NCBI RefSeq assembly: GCF_900105585.1
Contig: NZ_FNRT01000002.1
Span: 2,666,001-2,730,000 of the forward strand
DNA length: 64,000 nt
From: Nocardioides exalbidus
GTDB lineage: Bacteria; Actinomycetota; Actinomycetes; Propionibacteriales; Nocardioidaceae
Direction of reading: 5' to 3'
The notes below the pieces were generated by a model that did no database searches, was not told the DNA's origin, and saw only the letters and a program-made list of their open reading frames with translations. Positions 15,346-23,793 of this stretch are shown one piece after another; positions within the stretch are counted from its first letter, which is position 1, and every line of letters starts with the position of its first letter. Position numbers and translations under genes: made by a program.

Positions 15346-16599
15346 ATGTCGGACCGGGCCGTGATCGTCGCAGCCGCTCGATCGCCCATGGGGCGCGCCT
15401 ACAAGGGCGCGTTCGCCGGGACCCGACCCGAGGACCTCGGTCGGCAGGTCATCGAGGCCGCGCTCGCCCAGGTTCCCGAGCTCGACCCGCACACCATCGA
15501 CGACATCGTGCTCGGCTGCGGCCAGCCGGGCGGCGAGCACGGCAGCAACATCAGCCGGGTCATCGCCGTGCAGATGGGCCTCGACACCGTCCCGGCCATG
15601 ACGATGACGCGCTACTGCTCAGCGTCGATCCAGGCGCTGCGCACGGCCCACCACGCGATCGCGGCGGGGGAGGGCGACGTCTTCGTGACGGGCGGTCTGG
15701 AGCTCGAGAGCCGCCACCGCCGCGGCACGAGCGACCACCTGCCGGCCGACGCGCAGGCGCTCGTCGGTGGCAGCTGGAAGCACCCCGGGTACGACGAGGC
15801 CGACGCGCGGGCCCGTGCCCACGAGCAGGCCGGCGACCTCTGGAGCGACCCGCGCGAGCGCGGCGAGCTGCCCTACGTCTACATGGAGATGGGCCGCACC
15901 GCCGAGAACGTCGCCGGGCTGAAGGGTGTCTCGCGCCGGGTGCAGGACGAGTTCGCCCTGCACAGCCAGCGGAAGGCCGAGGCGGCCATCGCGGCCGGAT
16001 TCTTCAAGACCGACATCACCCCGGTCCGCAACGCCGCCGGTGAGTGGATCACCGACGACGAGTCACCGCGTCCGGGCTCGACGATCGAGGAGCTCGCGGC
16101 GCTCCAGCCGGTCTTCCGGTCGGCCGAGGAGGGCGGCACCGTCACCGCCGGCAACGCGTGCCCGCTCAACGACGGGGCCGCCTCGATCATCGTGATGCGG
16201 GAGTCGCGGGCCCTCGAGCTCGGCATCCGGCCCCGCGCCCGCATCGTCGCCAGCGGCGTCAGCGCCCTCTCGCCCGAGATCATGGGCCTGGCCCCGATCA
16301 AGGCCTCGCGCCAGGCGATGCGCCGAGCCGGGATGAGCATCGACGACCTCGACCTCGTCGAGCTCAACGAGGCCTTCGCGGCGCAGGCGATCCCGTGCGC
16401 CGACGACCTCGGCATCCCCGACGACAAGCTCAACGTGCACGGCGGGTCCATCGCCATCGGGCACCCGTTCGCGATGACCGGCACCCGGCTGGTCACCACC
16501 CTCCTCCACTCCCTCGAGGCGCGCGACCAGCAGACCGGCCTCGCCACCATGTGCGTCGCCGGCGGCCAGGGCATGGCCCTCGTCATCGAGCGCGTCTGA
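15346..16599 (+). CDS. Acetyl-CoA acetyltransferase (thiolase)
   Basis: A 417-residue thiolase, ATG 15346 with GGAG upstream. The acyl-accepting Cys is C91 in RYCSASIQALRTA; the C-terminal catalytic elements are NEAFAAQAI, GGSIAIGHPFAMTG and a Cys near the end (MCVAGGQGMALV). It would cleave acetoacetyl-CoA or a longer 3-ketoacyl-CoA with CoA. It opens the operon that continues with acetoacetyl-CoA synthetase, so cleaving the product of that ligase is a natural role. Confidence 0.93.
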   Translation: MSDRAVIVAAARSPMGRAYKGAFAGTRPEDLGRQVIEAALAQVPELDPHTIDDIVLGCGQPGGEHGSNISRVIAVQMGLDTVPAMTMTRYCSASIQALRTAHHAIAAGEGDVFVTGGLELESRHRRGTSDHLPADAQALVGGSWKHPGYDEADARARAHEQAGDLWSDPRERGELPYVYMEMGRTAENVAGLKGVSRRVQDEFALHSQRKAEAAIAAGFFKTDITPVRNAAGEWITDDESPRPGSTIEELAALQPVFRSAEEGGTVTAGNACPLNDGAASIIVMRESRALELGIRPRARIVASGVSALSPEIMGLAPIKASRQAMRRAGMSIDDLDLVELNEAFAAQAIPCADDLGIPDDKLNVHGGSIAIGHPFAMTGTRLVTTLLHSLEARDQQTGLATMCVAGGQGMALVIERV

Positions 16600-16644
16600 C
16601 CGAGTCGTCGTACTCCCACCCCCTCTGATCCTGGAGCCACCCCG

Positions 16645-18639
16645 TTGACCCTCACCGCTGCCCCCGACCTGGACCAGGCGCCCTCCGAGGTGCTGTGGAC
16701 GCCGGCCGACGGCCGCCGCGCCACCGCGCTCGACGGCTTCCTCGCCTGGCTCGTCGAGCACCACGACCTGTCCTTCGACGGCTACGAGGCGTTCCTCGAG
16801 TGGTCGGTCGACCAGCACGACACGTTCTGGTCGCTGCTGTGGGACTGGGGCGGCCTGCCCGGCACCGGGCACGTCGCGCTGCGACCGGAGCAGCGTGACC
16901 AGGTCTTCAAGCCGGAGTGGTTCCCGGACGCCGAGCTCAACTACGCCGAGTGGATGCTGGCGATGCCGGGTCGCGCGGACGACGACGTCGCCCTGCTGGG
17001 CTACTCCGACAGCCGCGCCGACTCCACGCTGACCGTCGCAGAGCTCCGCGACCTGGTCGGCCGGATCCAGGAGGGCCTCCGCGCCGCCGGGGTCGGCCGG
17101 GGCGACCGCGTCGCGGCCTACCTCCCCAACATCCCCGAGACGGTCGCCCTGCTCGTCGCCAGCGCCGGTGTGGGCGCGGTGTTCACCTCGTGTGCTCCCG
17201 AGTTCGGCGTGCAGAGCGTGATCGACCGCTGGCGCCAGATCGAGCCGAAGGTCGTGGTCGCCATCGACGGCTACCGCTACGGCACCAAGGACGTCGCCCG
17301 GCACGAGGAGGTCGCCTCGATCGTGGCCTCGCTCCCGTCGGTCGAGCGGCTCGTGGTGCTGCCCTACCTCGCCGGTGCGCCGGCCGTCGAGGGCGCGACG
17401 GCGACCTGGGCCGAGCTCGTCGCGACGCCCGCCGAGCCGGTCGCCGAGCGGGTGCCGTTCGACCACCCGCTCTACGTCCTGTTCTCGTCCGGCACGACGG
17501 GCCTGCCGAAGGCGATCGTCCACGGCCACGGCGGGATCACCCTCGAGCACCTCAAGTCGCTGGCCTTCGCCCACGACGTGCAGCCCGGCGACCGGATCTT
17601 CTGGCAGACCACCACCGGCTGGATGATGTGGAACCTCGTCGTCTCCGGCCTCGGCCTCGGCGCCGCCGTCGTCACGACCGACGTCAACCCGACCGCCCCC
17701 GACGTGGGTGCGCTCTGGCGGATCGCCGACCACGCCGGCATCACCCACTTCGGCACCTCGCCCGGCTTCCTCCAGCTGTGCCGCAAGGCCGGCTTCGTGC
17801 CGCGCGAGGAGGTCGACACGTCCGCGATCCTCCAGCTCGGCGTCACCGGCACGGCATGCCCGGGCGACCTGGCCGCGTGGGGGTGTGCGTCGATCTCCGA
17901 CGACGTGCGCCTCATGTCCGGGTCGGGTGGCACCGACATCTGCTCCGGCTTCGTCGGGGACTCGCCGGCCCAGGACGTGCGCACCGGCCGGATGGCGTCG
18001 GCGTACCCCGCGGTCGCGGTGACGGCGTACGCCGCAGACGGCACGCCGCTCGTGGGGGAGCAGGGCGAGCTGGTGATCACCAGGCCGATGCCCTCGATGC
18101 CGATCGGCTTCTGGGGCGACGTCGACGACGCGCGCTACCGGGCCGCCTACTTCGAGGACTTCCCCGGGATGTGGCGCCACGGCGACTGGATCACCTTCTG
18201 GGAGGACGGGTCCTGCGCGATCTACGGTCGCTCCGACGCGACCCTCAACCGCGACGGTGTGCGCCTCGGGACGGCGGAGTACTACGAGCTGCTCGACGCG
18301 ATGCCCGGGGTCGACGACGCCCTCGTCGTGCACGCCGAGCCCAGCCCCGGCGAAGGCGGCAGGCTGCTGCTCTTCCTCGTGCTCGCCGACGGCCACGCGC
18401 TCGACGACGACCTGCTCGGCCGCATCCGCGGCGCGATCAAGTCCAACCTGTCGCCGCGCCACCTCCCCGACGAGGTCCTCGCGATCCGCGACGTGCCGCG
18501 CAACCTCACCGGCAAGCGGCTCGAGGTGCCGGTCAAGAAGATCCTCGAGGGGGCCGCCGTCGCCGACGTCGCCACCCCCGGTGCCATGCAGAACCCCGAC
18601 TCGCTGGACCAGTTCACCGCGTTCGCGGTGCGGTCCTGA
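16645..18639 (+). CDS. Acetoacetate--CoA ligase (acetoacetyl-CoA synthetase)
   Basis: A 664-residue ANL-superfamily ligase with the acetoacetyl-CoA synthetase layout: N-terminal ACAS_N region with WFPDAELNYAEWML, P-loop FSSGTTGLPKAIVHGHGG, MSGSGGTDIC, the adenylate hinge GRSDATLNRDGVRLG and the catalytic Lys in NLTGKRLEVPVKK. It activates a free beta-keto acid to its CoA thioester with ATP. The TTG start at 16645 follows CTGGAG at a proper distance. Its presence implies that free acetoacetate or a substituted 3-oxoacid is made in this pathway. Acid preference beyond acetoacetate (for example 3-oxo-aryl acids) cannot be excluded. Confidence 0.92.
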   Translation: MTLTAAPDLDQAPSEVLWTPADGRRATALDGFLAWLVEHHDLSFDGYEAFLEWSVDQHDTFWSLLWDWGGLPGTGHVALRPEQRDQVFKPEWFPDAELNYAEWMLAMPGRADDDVALLGYSDSRADSTLTVAELRDLVGRIQEGLRAAGVGRGDRVAAYLPNIPETVALLVASAGVGAVFTSCAPEFGVQSVIDRWRQIEPKVVVAIDGYRYGTKDVARHEEVASIVASLPSVERLVVLPYLAGAPAVEGATATWAELVATPAEPVAERVPFDHPLYVLFSSGTTGLPKAIVHGHGGITLEHLKSLAFAHDVQPGDRIFWQTTTGWMMWNLVVSGLGLGAAVVTTDVNPTAPDVGALWRIADHAGITHFGTSPGFLQLCRKAGFVPREEVDTSAILQLGVTGTACPGDLAAWGCASISDDVRLMSGSGGTDICSGFVGDSPAQDVRTGRMASAYPAVAVTAYAADGTPLVGEQGELVITRPMPSMPIGFWGDVDDARYRAAYFEDFPGMWRHGDWITFWEDGSCAIYGRSDATLNRDGVRLGTAEYYELLDAMPGVDDALVVHAEPSPGEGGRLLLFLVLADGHALDDDLLGRIRGAIKSNLSPRHLPDEVLAIRDVPRNLTGKRLEVPVKKILEGAAVADVATPGAMQNPDSLDQFTAFAVRS

Positions 18640-18675
18640 ACCACCATCCCCCCATGTAGAGGAGAAGAACGACCC

Positions 18676-19176
18676 ATGCCCGACAGCACCTACGACGAGA
18701 CCAACTCCGTCTGGCACAACACCTTCCTCGGCCGCCCCCTCGTGGTCGGCGAAACCGCGGAGCGCACCCGGACCATCACCCAGGACGACGTCGACGCGTT
18801 CGCGAAGGCCAGCGGCGACTACAACCCGCTGCACTTCGACGACGCCTTCATCGAGGACTCGACGATGTTCGAGGGCCGGATCTCCCACGGCGGCCTGATC
18901 ATCGGCGCCATCAGCGAGGTCGGCGCCCAGGACATCCCCGGCCCGGGCAGCGTCTTCCTCTCGGTGAACTGGCGCTTCGTCGCGCCGGTCTACATCCCCG
19001 ACGAGGTCGTCTCCCGCGTCGAGGTGCTCGAGGTGCGCCACGACAAGCCGATCGCCAAGCTCAAGCAGACCGTGACCCGCTCCGACGGCCAGGTCGTGCT
19101 CGACGGCGAGGTGCTGACCTACATGTCGCCCCGCAAGTCGCTGGTCGCCGCGGCCGAGGCCGAGAAGACCTCCTGA
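18676..19176 (+). CDS. MaoC-family (R)-enoyl-CoA hydratase
   Basis: A 166-residue single hot-dog MaoC protein. The hydratase motif is present: SGDYNPLHFDDAFI followed by MFEGRISHGGLIIGAISEV, with the Asp and His that hydrate an enoyl-CoA. GAGGAGAAG precedes ATG 18676. Operon member between the ligase and a thiolase-fold protein; hydration of an unsaturated CoA ester is the likely role. Confidence 0.9.
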   Translation: MPDSTYDETNSVWHNTFLGRPLVVGETAERTRTITQDDVDAFAKASGDYNPLHFDDAFIEDSTMFEGRISHGGLIIGAISEVGAQDIPGPGSVFLSVNWRFVAPVYIPDEVVSRVEVLEVRHDKPIAKLKQTVTRSDGQVVLDGEVLTYMSPRKSLVAAAEAEKTS

Positions 19177-19183
19177 GCCTCCC

Positions 19184-20341
19184 GTGAGAGCGCCACTTGC
19201 CACGATCGTCGGCATCGGCGAGCTGACCCCGCGGCGGTCCACCACCGGTGAGAGCTCCCTCGGCCTGATGGCCGAGGCGGCCGCTCTGGCGGTGGCCGAC
19301 GCGGGGCTCGGCCACGACGACGTCGACGGCCTCCTCGTCGGCCAGCAGTACGGCGAGATGCCGATGCACGTGCCCGCCTCGGTCGCGGAGTACCTCGGGC
19401 TGCACCCGACGATGGCCAACGTCGTCGACCTCGGCGGCGCGAGCGCCGCCGGCATGGTGTGGCGCGCGGCGGCCGCCATCCGGGCGGGGATGTGCGAGGT
19501 GGTGCTGTGCGTCGGCGGTGCGGCTCGTCCCGCGACGGGGTTCCCGAAGTCGAGCTACCGCGCCCCGATCCGGGAGTACGACGTCCCCTTCGGCGCCAGC
19601 GGCGCCAACACGACGTACGCGATGATCGCGCAGGCGCACATGGACACCTACGGCACGACGGCCGAGGAGCTCGCCGAGATCGCCGTGCGGGCGCGTGCCA
19701 ACGCGCAGCTCAACCCGGCGGCGATCTTCCACGGCACGCCGATCACCGTCGACGACGTGCTCGACTCGCCGATGGTGAGCGCACCGATCCACATGCTCGA
19801 GGCTGTCATGGAGGCCGCCGGCGCCAGCGCCTTCGTCGTCGTCTCGCCCGAGCGGGCCACCTCGCTCGGCCGGGCCGGCGCCCACCTGCTCGGGGCGGGG
19901 GAGAAGGTCACCCACCGAGCGCTGTCGGGTGCGCCGGCGATCACCACCGGTCCCCTGAAGGACGCGATGGCCCGCGCGATGGCCCAGGCCGGCGTGGGCC
20001 TCGCCGACCTCGGCAACTACCAGCTCTACGACTGCTACACGATCGTCGTCGGCGTCACCCTCGAGGACCTCGGTGTCGTGGGGCCCGGCAAGTTCGGGCC
20101 CTGGCTGGCCGACCACGACTTCTCGCCGACCGGCGACTTCCCGCTGAACACCCACGGCGGCCAGCTCGGCTTCAGCCAGTGCGGCCTGGCCGGGCCGATG
20201 TCCCACGTCGTCGAGGCGGTGCGCCAGCTCCGCGGCGAGGCGGGGGAGCGCCAGGTCCCGGACCCGCGGCTCAGCATGGTCACGGGCAACGGCGCGACCC
20301 TGAGCGAGGCCGCCGCCGTCGTCCTGGGAGGGACCCCGTGA
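19184..20341 (+). CDS. Thiolase-fold protein lacking the nucleophilic Cys (SCP-x/Ltp2-like)
   Basis: A 385-residue protein of the SCP-x/lipid-transfer thiolase group. Where thiolases carry the acylated Cys, it has Gly (VDLGGASAAG, about residue 85), while the C-terminal NTHGGQLGFSQCG and active-site HGG are kept. Cys-less members of this group, such as Ltp2 of steroid side-chain degradation, act as retro-aldolases together with a DUF35 partner. The next gene is exactly such a DUF35 protein, overlapping by GTGA. Retro-aldol cleavage of a beta-hydroxyacyl-CoA is therefore more likely than thiolysis, following hydration by the MaoC protein upstream. The function is an inference from family and context. 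Confidence 0.82.
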   Translation: MRAPLATIVGIGELTPRRSTTGESSLGLMAEAAALAVADAGLGHDDVDGLLVGQQYGEMPMHVPASVAEYLGLHPTMANVVDLGGASAAGMVWRAAAAIRAGMCEVVLCVGGAARPATGFPKSSYRAPIREYDVPFGASGANTTYAMIAQAHMDTYGTTAEELAEIAVRARANAQLNPAAIFHGTPITVDDVLDSPMVSAPIHMLEAVMEAAGASAFVVVSPERATSLGRAGAHLLGAGEKVTHRALSGAPAITTGPLKDAMARAMAQAGVGLADLGNYQLYDCYTIVVGVTLEDLGVVGPGKFGPWLADHDFSPTGDFPLNTHGGQLGFSQCGLAGPMSHVVEAVRQLRGEAGERQVPDPRLSMVTGNGATLSEAAAVVLGGTP

Positions 20342-20811
20342 CCATCCTCGAGACCTTCGCGGACCTGTCCGTCGCACCGCCGACCCCGACGGCGGAGTCG
20401 CAACCCTGGTGGGACGCCCTGCGCGCGGGCCGATTCACGGTCCAGTCGTGCGGTGCGTGCGGCGCGGCGCAGGGCTATCCCCGCACCCGGTGCGTGCGCT
20501 GCTGGTCCGACGACCTCTCACTGGTCGACGCGACCGGCCGGGCCGAGCTCGTCACCCACTCGGAGGTGCATCGTCCGGGCCAGGCCTCCTGGGGCGTGCT
20601 CGCTCCCTACTACGTCGGTCTCGTCCGGCTCGAGGAGGGCGCGACCCTGCTGACGCACCTGCTCACCGACGACCTGCCCGACGACCGCCGCCCGCGCGTC
20701 GGCGACCGCTGCGACGTCGTACCGACACGGGTCGGGGAGTGGGTCCTGCCGTTCTTCCGGGTCCGCAATAGCGTCGAGAGCACCTCTCCAGAAAGGCACG
20801 GACATGGCTGA
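20338..20811 (+). CDS. DUF35 zinc-ribbon/OB-fold partner of the Cys-less thiolase
   Basis: A 157-residue protein with a rubredoxin-like zinc ribbon (C38, C41, C52, C55; CGAC and CVRC pairs) followed by an OB-fold. DUF35 proteins form complexes with thiolase-fold aldolases/thiolases and complete the CoA-substrate channel. GTG 20338 overlaps the thiolase stop (GTGA), which implies stoichiometric expression. The 3' end overlaps the MBL gene start by eight bases. Confidence 0.88.
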   Translation: MTILETFADLSVAPPTPTAESQPWWDALRAGRFTVQSCGACGAAQGYPRTRCVRCWSDDLSLVDATGRAELVTHSEVHRPGQASWGVLAPYYVGLVRLEEGATLLTHLLTDDLPDDRRPRVGDRCDVVPTRVGEWVLPFFRVRNSVESTSPERHGHG

Positions 20812-21598
20812 CTCGGTCAAGCTCTACACGTTGGGCGTGGGCGACGCCTTCACCACGCGGCACTTCAACACCCACGTGCTGATGGACATCGACGGGCGCG
20901 AGGTCTTCCTGGACTGCCCGCCCTACCTGCCCAAGATGCTCGCGACCAACAATCGCGAGGGCACCCGCCAGGTCGAGCACACGCAGTACAGGGAAATCTT
21001 CATCACGCACATGCACGCCGACCACGTGAACGGGCTCGAGGAGCTGGCCTACCTCCAGTACTACGTGACGGAGAACCCGATCAAGCTGTACGCCCCGCAG
21101 TGGCTGCTGAGCGACATCTGGTCGAGCCTGCGTCCCTCGCTCGAGGAGTCCGCACGCGGTGACGGCGGGCTGGCGAACTTCGACTGGTTCTTCGACGCCC
21201 AGCCGATCGAGCCGGGGATGGACCTGGGCGGCTTCACCGTCGACTTCACCGAGACCCGGCACCACCCGCGGTGCCTGCAGTACAAGTTCGACTTCGGCGG
21301 CGTGAAGTTCGGCTACGCGCCCGACGCCGGGGTCGACAAGCAGAAGTGGGCCTGGTTCGACGACTGCGACCTGGTCATGCACGACGCGTGGTTCGGACCC
21401 ACCGACGCCCTCGGCGCCGACATCCGCAACCTGCACTCGCCGATCGAGGACCTGCTCTCGATGCCACAGGACTTCCAGGAGAAGACCCTGATGGTGCACT
21501 ACGCCGACGGCGCCTACGACGACGACCCGGACCAGCCGAGCGAGGACATCGGGCACTACCGGCTCGCGCGGCAGTTCCACACCTACGACCTGAAGTAG
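20804..21598 (+). CDS. MBL-fold metallo-hydrolase
   Basis: A 264-residue metallo-beta-lactamase-fold protein with an intact metal motif THMHADHVNG (H69, H71, D73, H74), further His (RHHPR) and Asp/His residues (DLVMHDAWFG) towards the C-terminus. Relatives hydrolyse thioesters, lactones or phosphoesters. As the last gene of the thiolase operon it could hydrolyse a CoA thioester or lactone intermediate. No signal peptide; cytoplasmic. Substrate unknown. Confidence 0.85.
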   Translation: MADSVKLYTLGVGDAFTTRHFNTHVLMDIDGREVFLDCPPYLPKMLATNNREGTRQVEHTQYREIFITHMHADHVNGLEELAYLQYYVTENPIKLYAPQWLLSDIWSSLRPSLEESARGDGGLANFDWFFDAQPIEPGMDLGGFTVDFTETRHHPRCLQYKFDFGGVKFGYAPDAGVDKQKWAWFDDCDLVMHDAWFGPTDALGADIRNLHSPIEDLLSMPQDFQEKTLMVHYADGAYDDDPDQPSEDIGHYRLARQFHTYDLK

Positions 21599-21664
21599 CC
21601 CCACCCGGTCCGCCGGCGACCAGCGCGGGGAGCCACACCTCCTCGCGCCGGGTCGTCGTACCCA

Positions 21665-21688
21665 CAAGAGACGACACCATGTCTCTTG
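21665..21688. promoter_or_regulatory. 8-bp inverted repeat upstream of the carboxylase operon
   Basis: CAAGAGAC and GTCTCTTG form a perfect 8-bp inverted repeat around an 8-base spacer, 67 bases after the MBL stop. There is no T-run, so a classical terminator is unlikely. It overlaps a TTGACA (21686-21691) and could be an extra operator for the BCCP promoter. Confidence 0.5.
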
Positions 21689-21728
21689 ACACGACATAGT
21701 GTTGACTCATAACGTGACAGCCGTCACT
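21671..21728 (+). promoter_or_regulatory. Promoter region of the carboxylase operon with shared operator and CRP-like site
   Basis: Operator CGACA-TAG-TGTTG at 21692-21704 and CRP-like CGTGA-CAGCCG-TCACT at 21713-21728 repeat the arrangement of the thiolase and ABC promoters (shared TGTTGAC and GTGAC-N4-GTCAC). By analogy the -10 is CATAGT (21695-21700) with a weak -35 (21671-21676); a TTGACA at 21686 is an alternative -35. Confidence 0.6.
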
Positions 21729-21768
21729 CGTCGGTCGGTCCGACAGTGCTGAGAAGGAGAACAAGACG

Positions 21769-22299
21769 ATGGCCAAGACGTCCGGCAAGGCCTCCAGCGG
21801 GCTCACCTTCGACACCGTCGTCGAGCTGCTGACGATGCTCGACGGCTCCGACCTGCCGACCCGCGTGGTCTACAAGGACGGCCCGCTCCGCCTCGAGGTC
21901 GAGCGCGGCACGGTCCACGCCCCGGTCCCCGCCCCGGCTCCCGCGCCGGCGCTCGTCGCCGCGCCTCCGGCTCCCGCTCCTGCCGCACCGGCTGCCGCTC
22001 CTGCTCCTCCCGCCGCCCCGGTGCACGACGCCCCTGCGGTCGCCGCCGACTCCGAGGGTCGCGGTGAGCCCGTCACCGCTCCGATCGCCGGCGTCTTCTA
22101 CCGCGCGCCCAGCCCGGACGCCCCGGCCTTCGTCGAGGTCGGCCAGCAGGTCTCGGCCGACGACGTCATCGGCATCGTCGAGGTGATGAAGCTGATGAAC
22201 ACCGTCCGTGCGGGCATCACGGGCACGGTCGTCGAGGTCTGCGTCGACAACGCCGAGCTCGTGGAGTTCGAGCAGGTCCTGGTCCGGATCGAGGCCTGA
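21769..22299 (+). CDS. Biotin carboxyl carrier protein (AccB-like)
   Basis: A 176-residue BCCP. The N-terminal AccB-like segment (residues 14-45) is followed by a Pro/Ala linker (50-90) and a biotinyl domain whose target is K141 in VEVMKLMNTV. It carries carboxybiotin between biotin carboxylase and carboxyltransferase. It lies two bases before the carboxyltransferase, with the biotin carboxylase 4.2 kb downstream in the same operon. First gene after the shared promoter. GAGAAGGAG precedes ATG 21769. Confidence 0.94.
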   Translation: MAKTSGKASSGLTFDTVVELLTMLDGSDLPTRVVYKDGPLRLEVERGTVHAPVPAPAPAPALVAAPPAPAPAAPAAAPAPPAAPVHDAPAVAADSEGRGEPVTAPIAGVFYRAPSPDAPAFVEVGQQVSADDVIGIVEVMKLMNTVRAGITGTVVEVCVDNAELVEFEQVLVRIEA

Positions 22300-22301
22300 T
22301 C

Positions 22302-23768
22302 GTGCCCGCTGACGCGAGCGAGCAGCTCACCCTCAAGGTCGCGGACGAGACGTTCCGCGACGGTCCGCAGTCGCTGTGGGCCAACCGGCTCCGGACCCGG
22401 CACATGCTCCCCGCGGCGCCGCACGCCGCCAACGCGGGGTTCACCCGCAGCAACCTGCTCAGCGGCGTCGGCTTCGAGGTCGCGGTGTCGTTCCTCGAGG
22501 AGGACCCGCTCCAGCGCTTCCGGCTGCTGCGCCAGCTGATGGGGGAGACCCCGAGCACCATCCTGGTGCGCAGCCGTCACCTGTTCGGCTGGAAGCGCTA
22601 CTCCGACGACGCCGTGACGTTCTTCTTCGAGCACCTCGCGAGCATGGGTCTCGACGAGTTCGAGATGTTCGATGCGCTCAACGACACCCGCAACGTCGAG
22701 CACCACATCCGCGAGGGCGCCCGGCTCGGCCTGCACAGCTCGGCCTGCCTGATCTACTCGGAGTCGCCGATCCACACCGACGACTACTTCGCCACGAAGG
22801 CCAAGGAGTTCGCGTCCTACGGTGCCTCCGCGCTGCTGCTCTACGACGCCTGTGGCGTGCTGCGCCCTGAGCGCGTCGGGCCCCTGCTGACCGCGATCCG
22901 TGCGGCCGCGCCTGACCTCCCGATCGAGATGAACGTCCACGACCAGACCGGCCTCGCCCTCGAGTGCTACCGCGAGGCTCTGCGCCACGGCGTCACCGCC
23001 CTGTCCAGCGCCGCTCGCTCCGTCGCGGGCAGCAACTCGGTCCCCTCCACGACCGACCTGATCGCCGTCGCCAGGGAGGAGGGCGTGCGCGTCGACCTCG
23101 ACGAGGACGAGGTCGCGTGGATGGACTCCTACTTCCGCTACGTCGCCTACGACTACGGCAAGGAGCTCGCGCCGCACGTCGCCTACGACGAGGACAACTA
23201 TCGCGACTACGTCGGGCACCAGATCCCCGGCGGGATGATGTCGCACTACGTCGGTCAGCTGGAGTCGCTCGGACTCATCGACCGGCTCCCGGAGGTGCTC
23301 GAGGAGGCAGCCCGGGTGCGGGTCGACCTCGGCTGCCCCGGCATGGTCACGCCGTTCAGCCAGCTCGTCGGCGTCCAGGCGATGCTCAACGTGCTCGACG
23401 GCAAGCGGTTCCACACCGTGCCCGCCGACCTGCGCACCTACGCCGCCGGCCACTACGGCGAGCCGCCCGGTCCGATCAACCCCGACGTGCTCGACCGGAT
23501 CCTCGGCGACGAGCCGGTGGTCGACCCGATGGCGGCCTACGCCGAGCCGATGCTGCCGGGCATCCGCGCGACCCTGCCGGCCGACGCGACCGACGACGAC
23601 CTCTTCTTCGCCCTCTTCTGCCAGCCGGCGCAGGTCGCAAGCGTGCGGCAGCACCCCGCCGACGAGCTGCCCGTGCGCGAGCTCAGCCCGCTCGGTGCCC
23701 TGGTCGGCCACCTCGCCGGCCGCGACGACATCTCCCGGCTCGACGTCCGCATCGACGTCAGTCGCTGA
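22302..23768 (+). CDS. HMGL-type biotin-dependent carboxyltransferase with altered active site
   Basis: A 488-residue protein aligning over its length with the carboxyltransferase of pyruvate carboxylase, transcarboxylase 5S and oxaloacetate decarboxylase alpha (HMGL-like barrel plus PYC_OADA domain). It keeps TFRDGPQSL (D20, Q23), LVRS, FDALNDTRN, IPGGM and VTPFSQLVG. Key residues differ: the carbamylated metal-binding Lys of KDM(A/S)G is Tyr (Y181, YDACG), the first metal His of the H-x-H pair is Asn (N211, NVHDQTG, H213 kept), and the catalytic Thr position reads Asn (N245). There is no biotinyl domain of its own; the carrier is the preceding gene. It probably carboxylates something other than pyruvate, perhaps a ketone; a decarboxylase or lyase role is an alternative. 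Confidence 0.85.
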   Translation: MPADASEQLTLKVADETFRDGPQSLWANRLRTRHMLPAAPHAANAGFTRSNLLSGVGFEVAVSFLEEDPLQRFRLLRQLMGETPSTILVRSRHLFGWKRYSDDAVTFFFEHLASMGLDEFEMFDALNDTRNVEHHIREGARLGLHSSACLIYSESPIHTDDYFATKAKEFASYGASALLLYDACGVLRPERVGPLLTAIRAAAPDLPIEMNVHDQTGLALECYREALRHGVTALSSAARSVAGSNSVPSTTDLIAVAREEGVRVDLDEDEVAWMDSYFRYVAYDYGKELAPHVAYDEDNYRDYVGHQIPGGMMSHYVGQLESLGLIDRLPEVLEEAARVRVDLGCPGMVTPFSQLVGVQAMLNVLDGKRFHTVPADLRTYAAGHYGEPPGPINPDVLDRILGDEPVVDPMAAYAEPMLPGIRATLPADATDDDLFFALFCQPAQVASVRQHPADELPVRELSPLGALVGHLAGRDDISRLDVRIDVSR

Positions 23769-23793
23769 AACCATCCACGAACTAGGAGTCCCC

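Noticed and set aside
16063-19479. Long minus-strand open frame opposite the thiolase/ligase/MaoC genes
   Set aside because: Shadow of well-identified plus-strand genes; low-complexity translation without domains.
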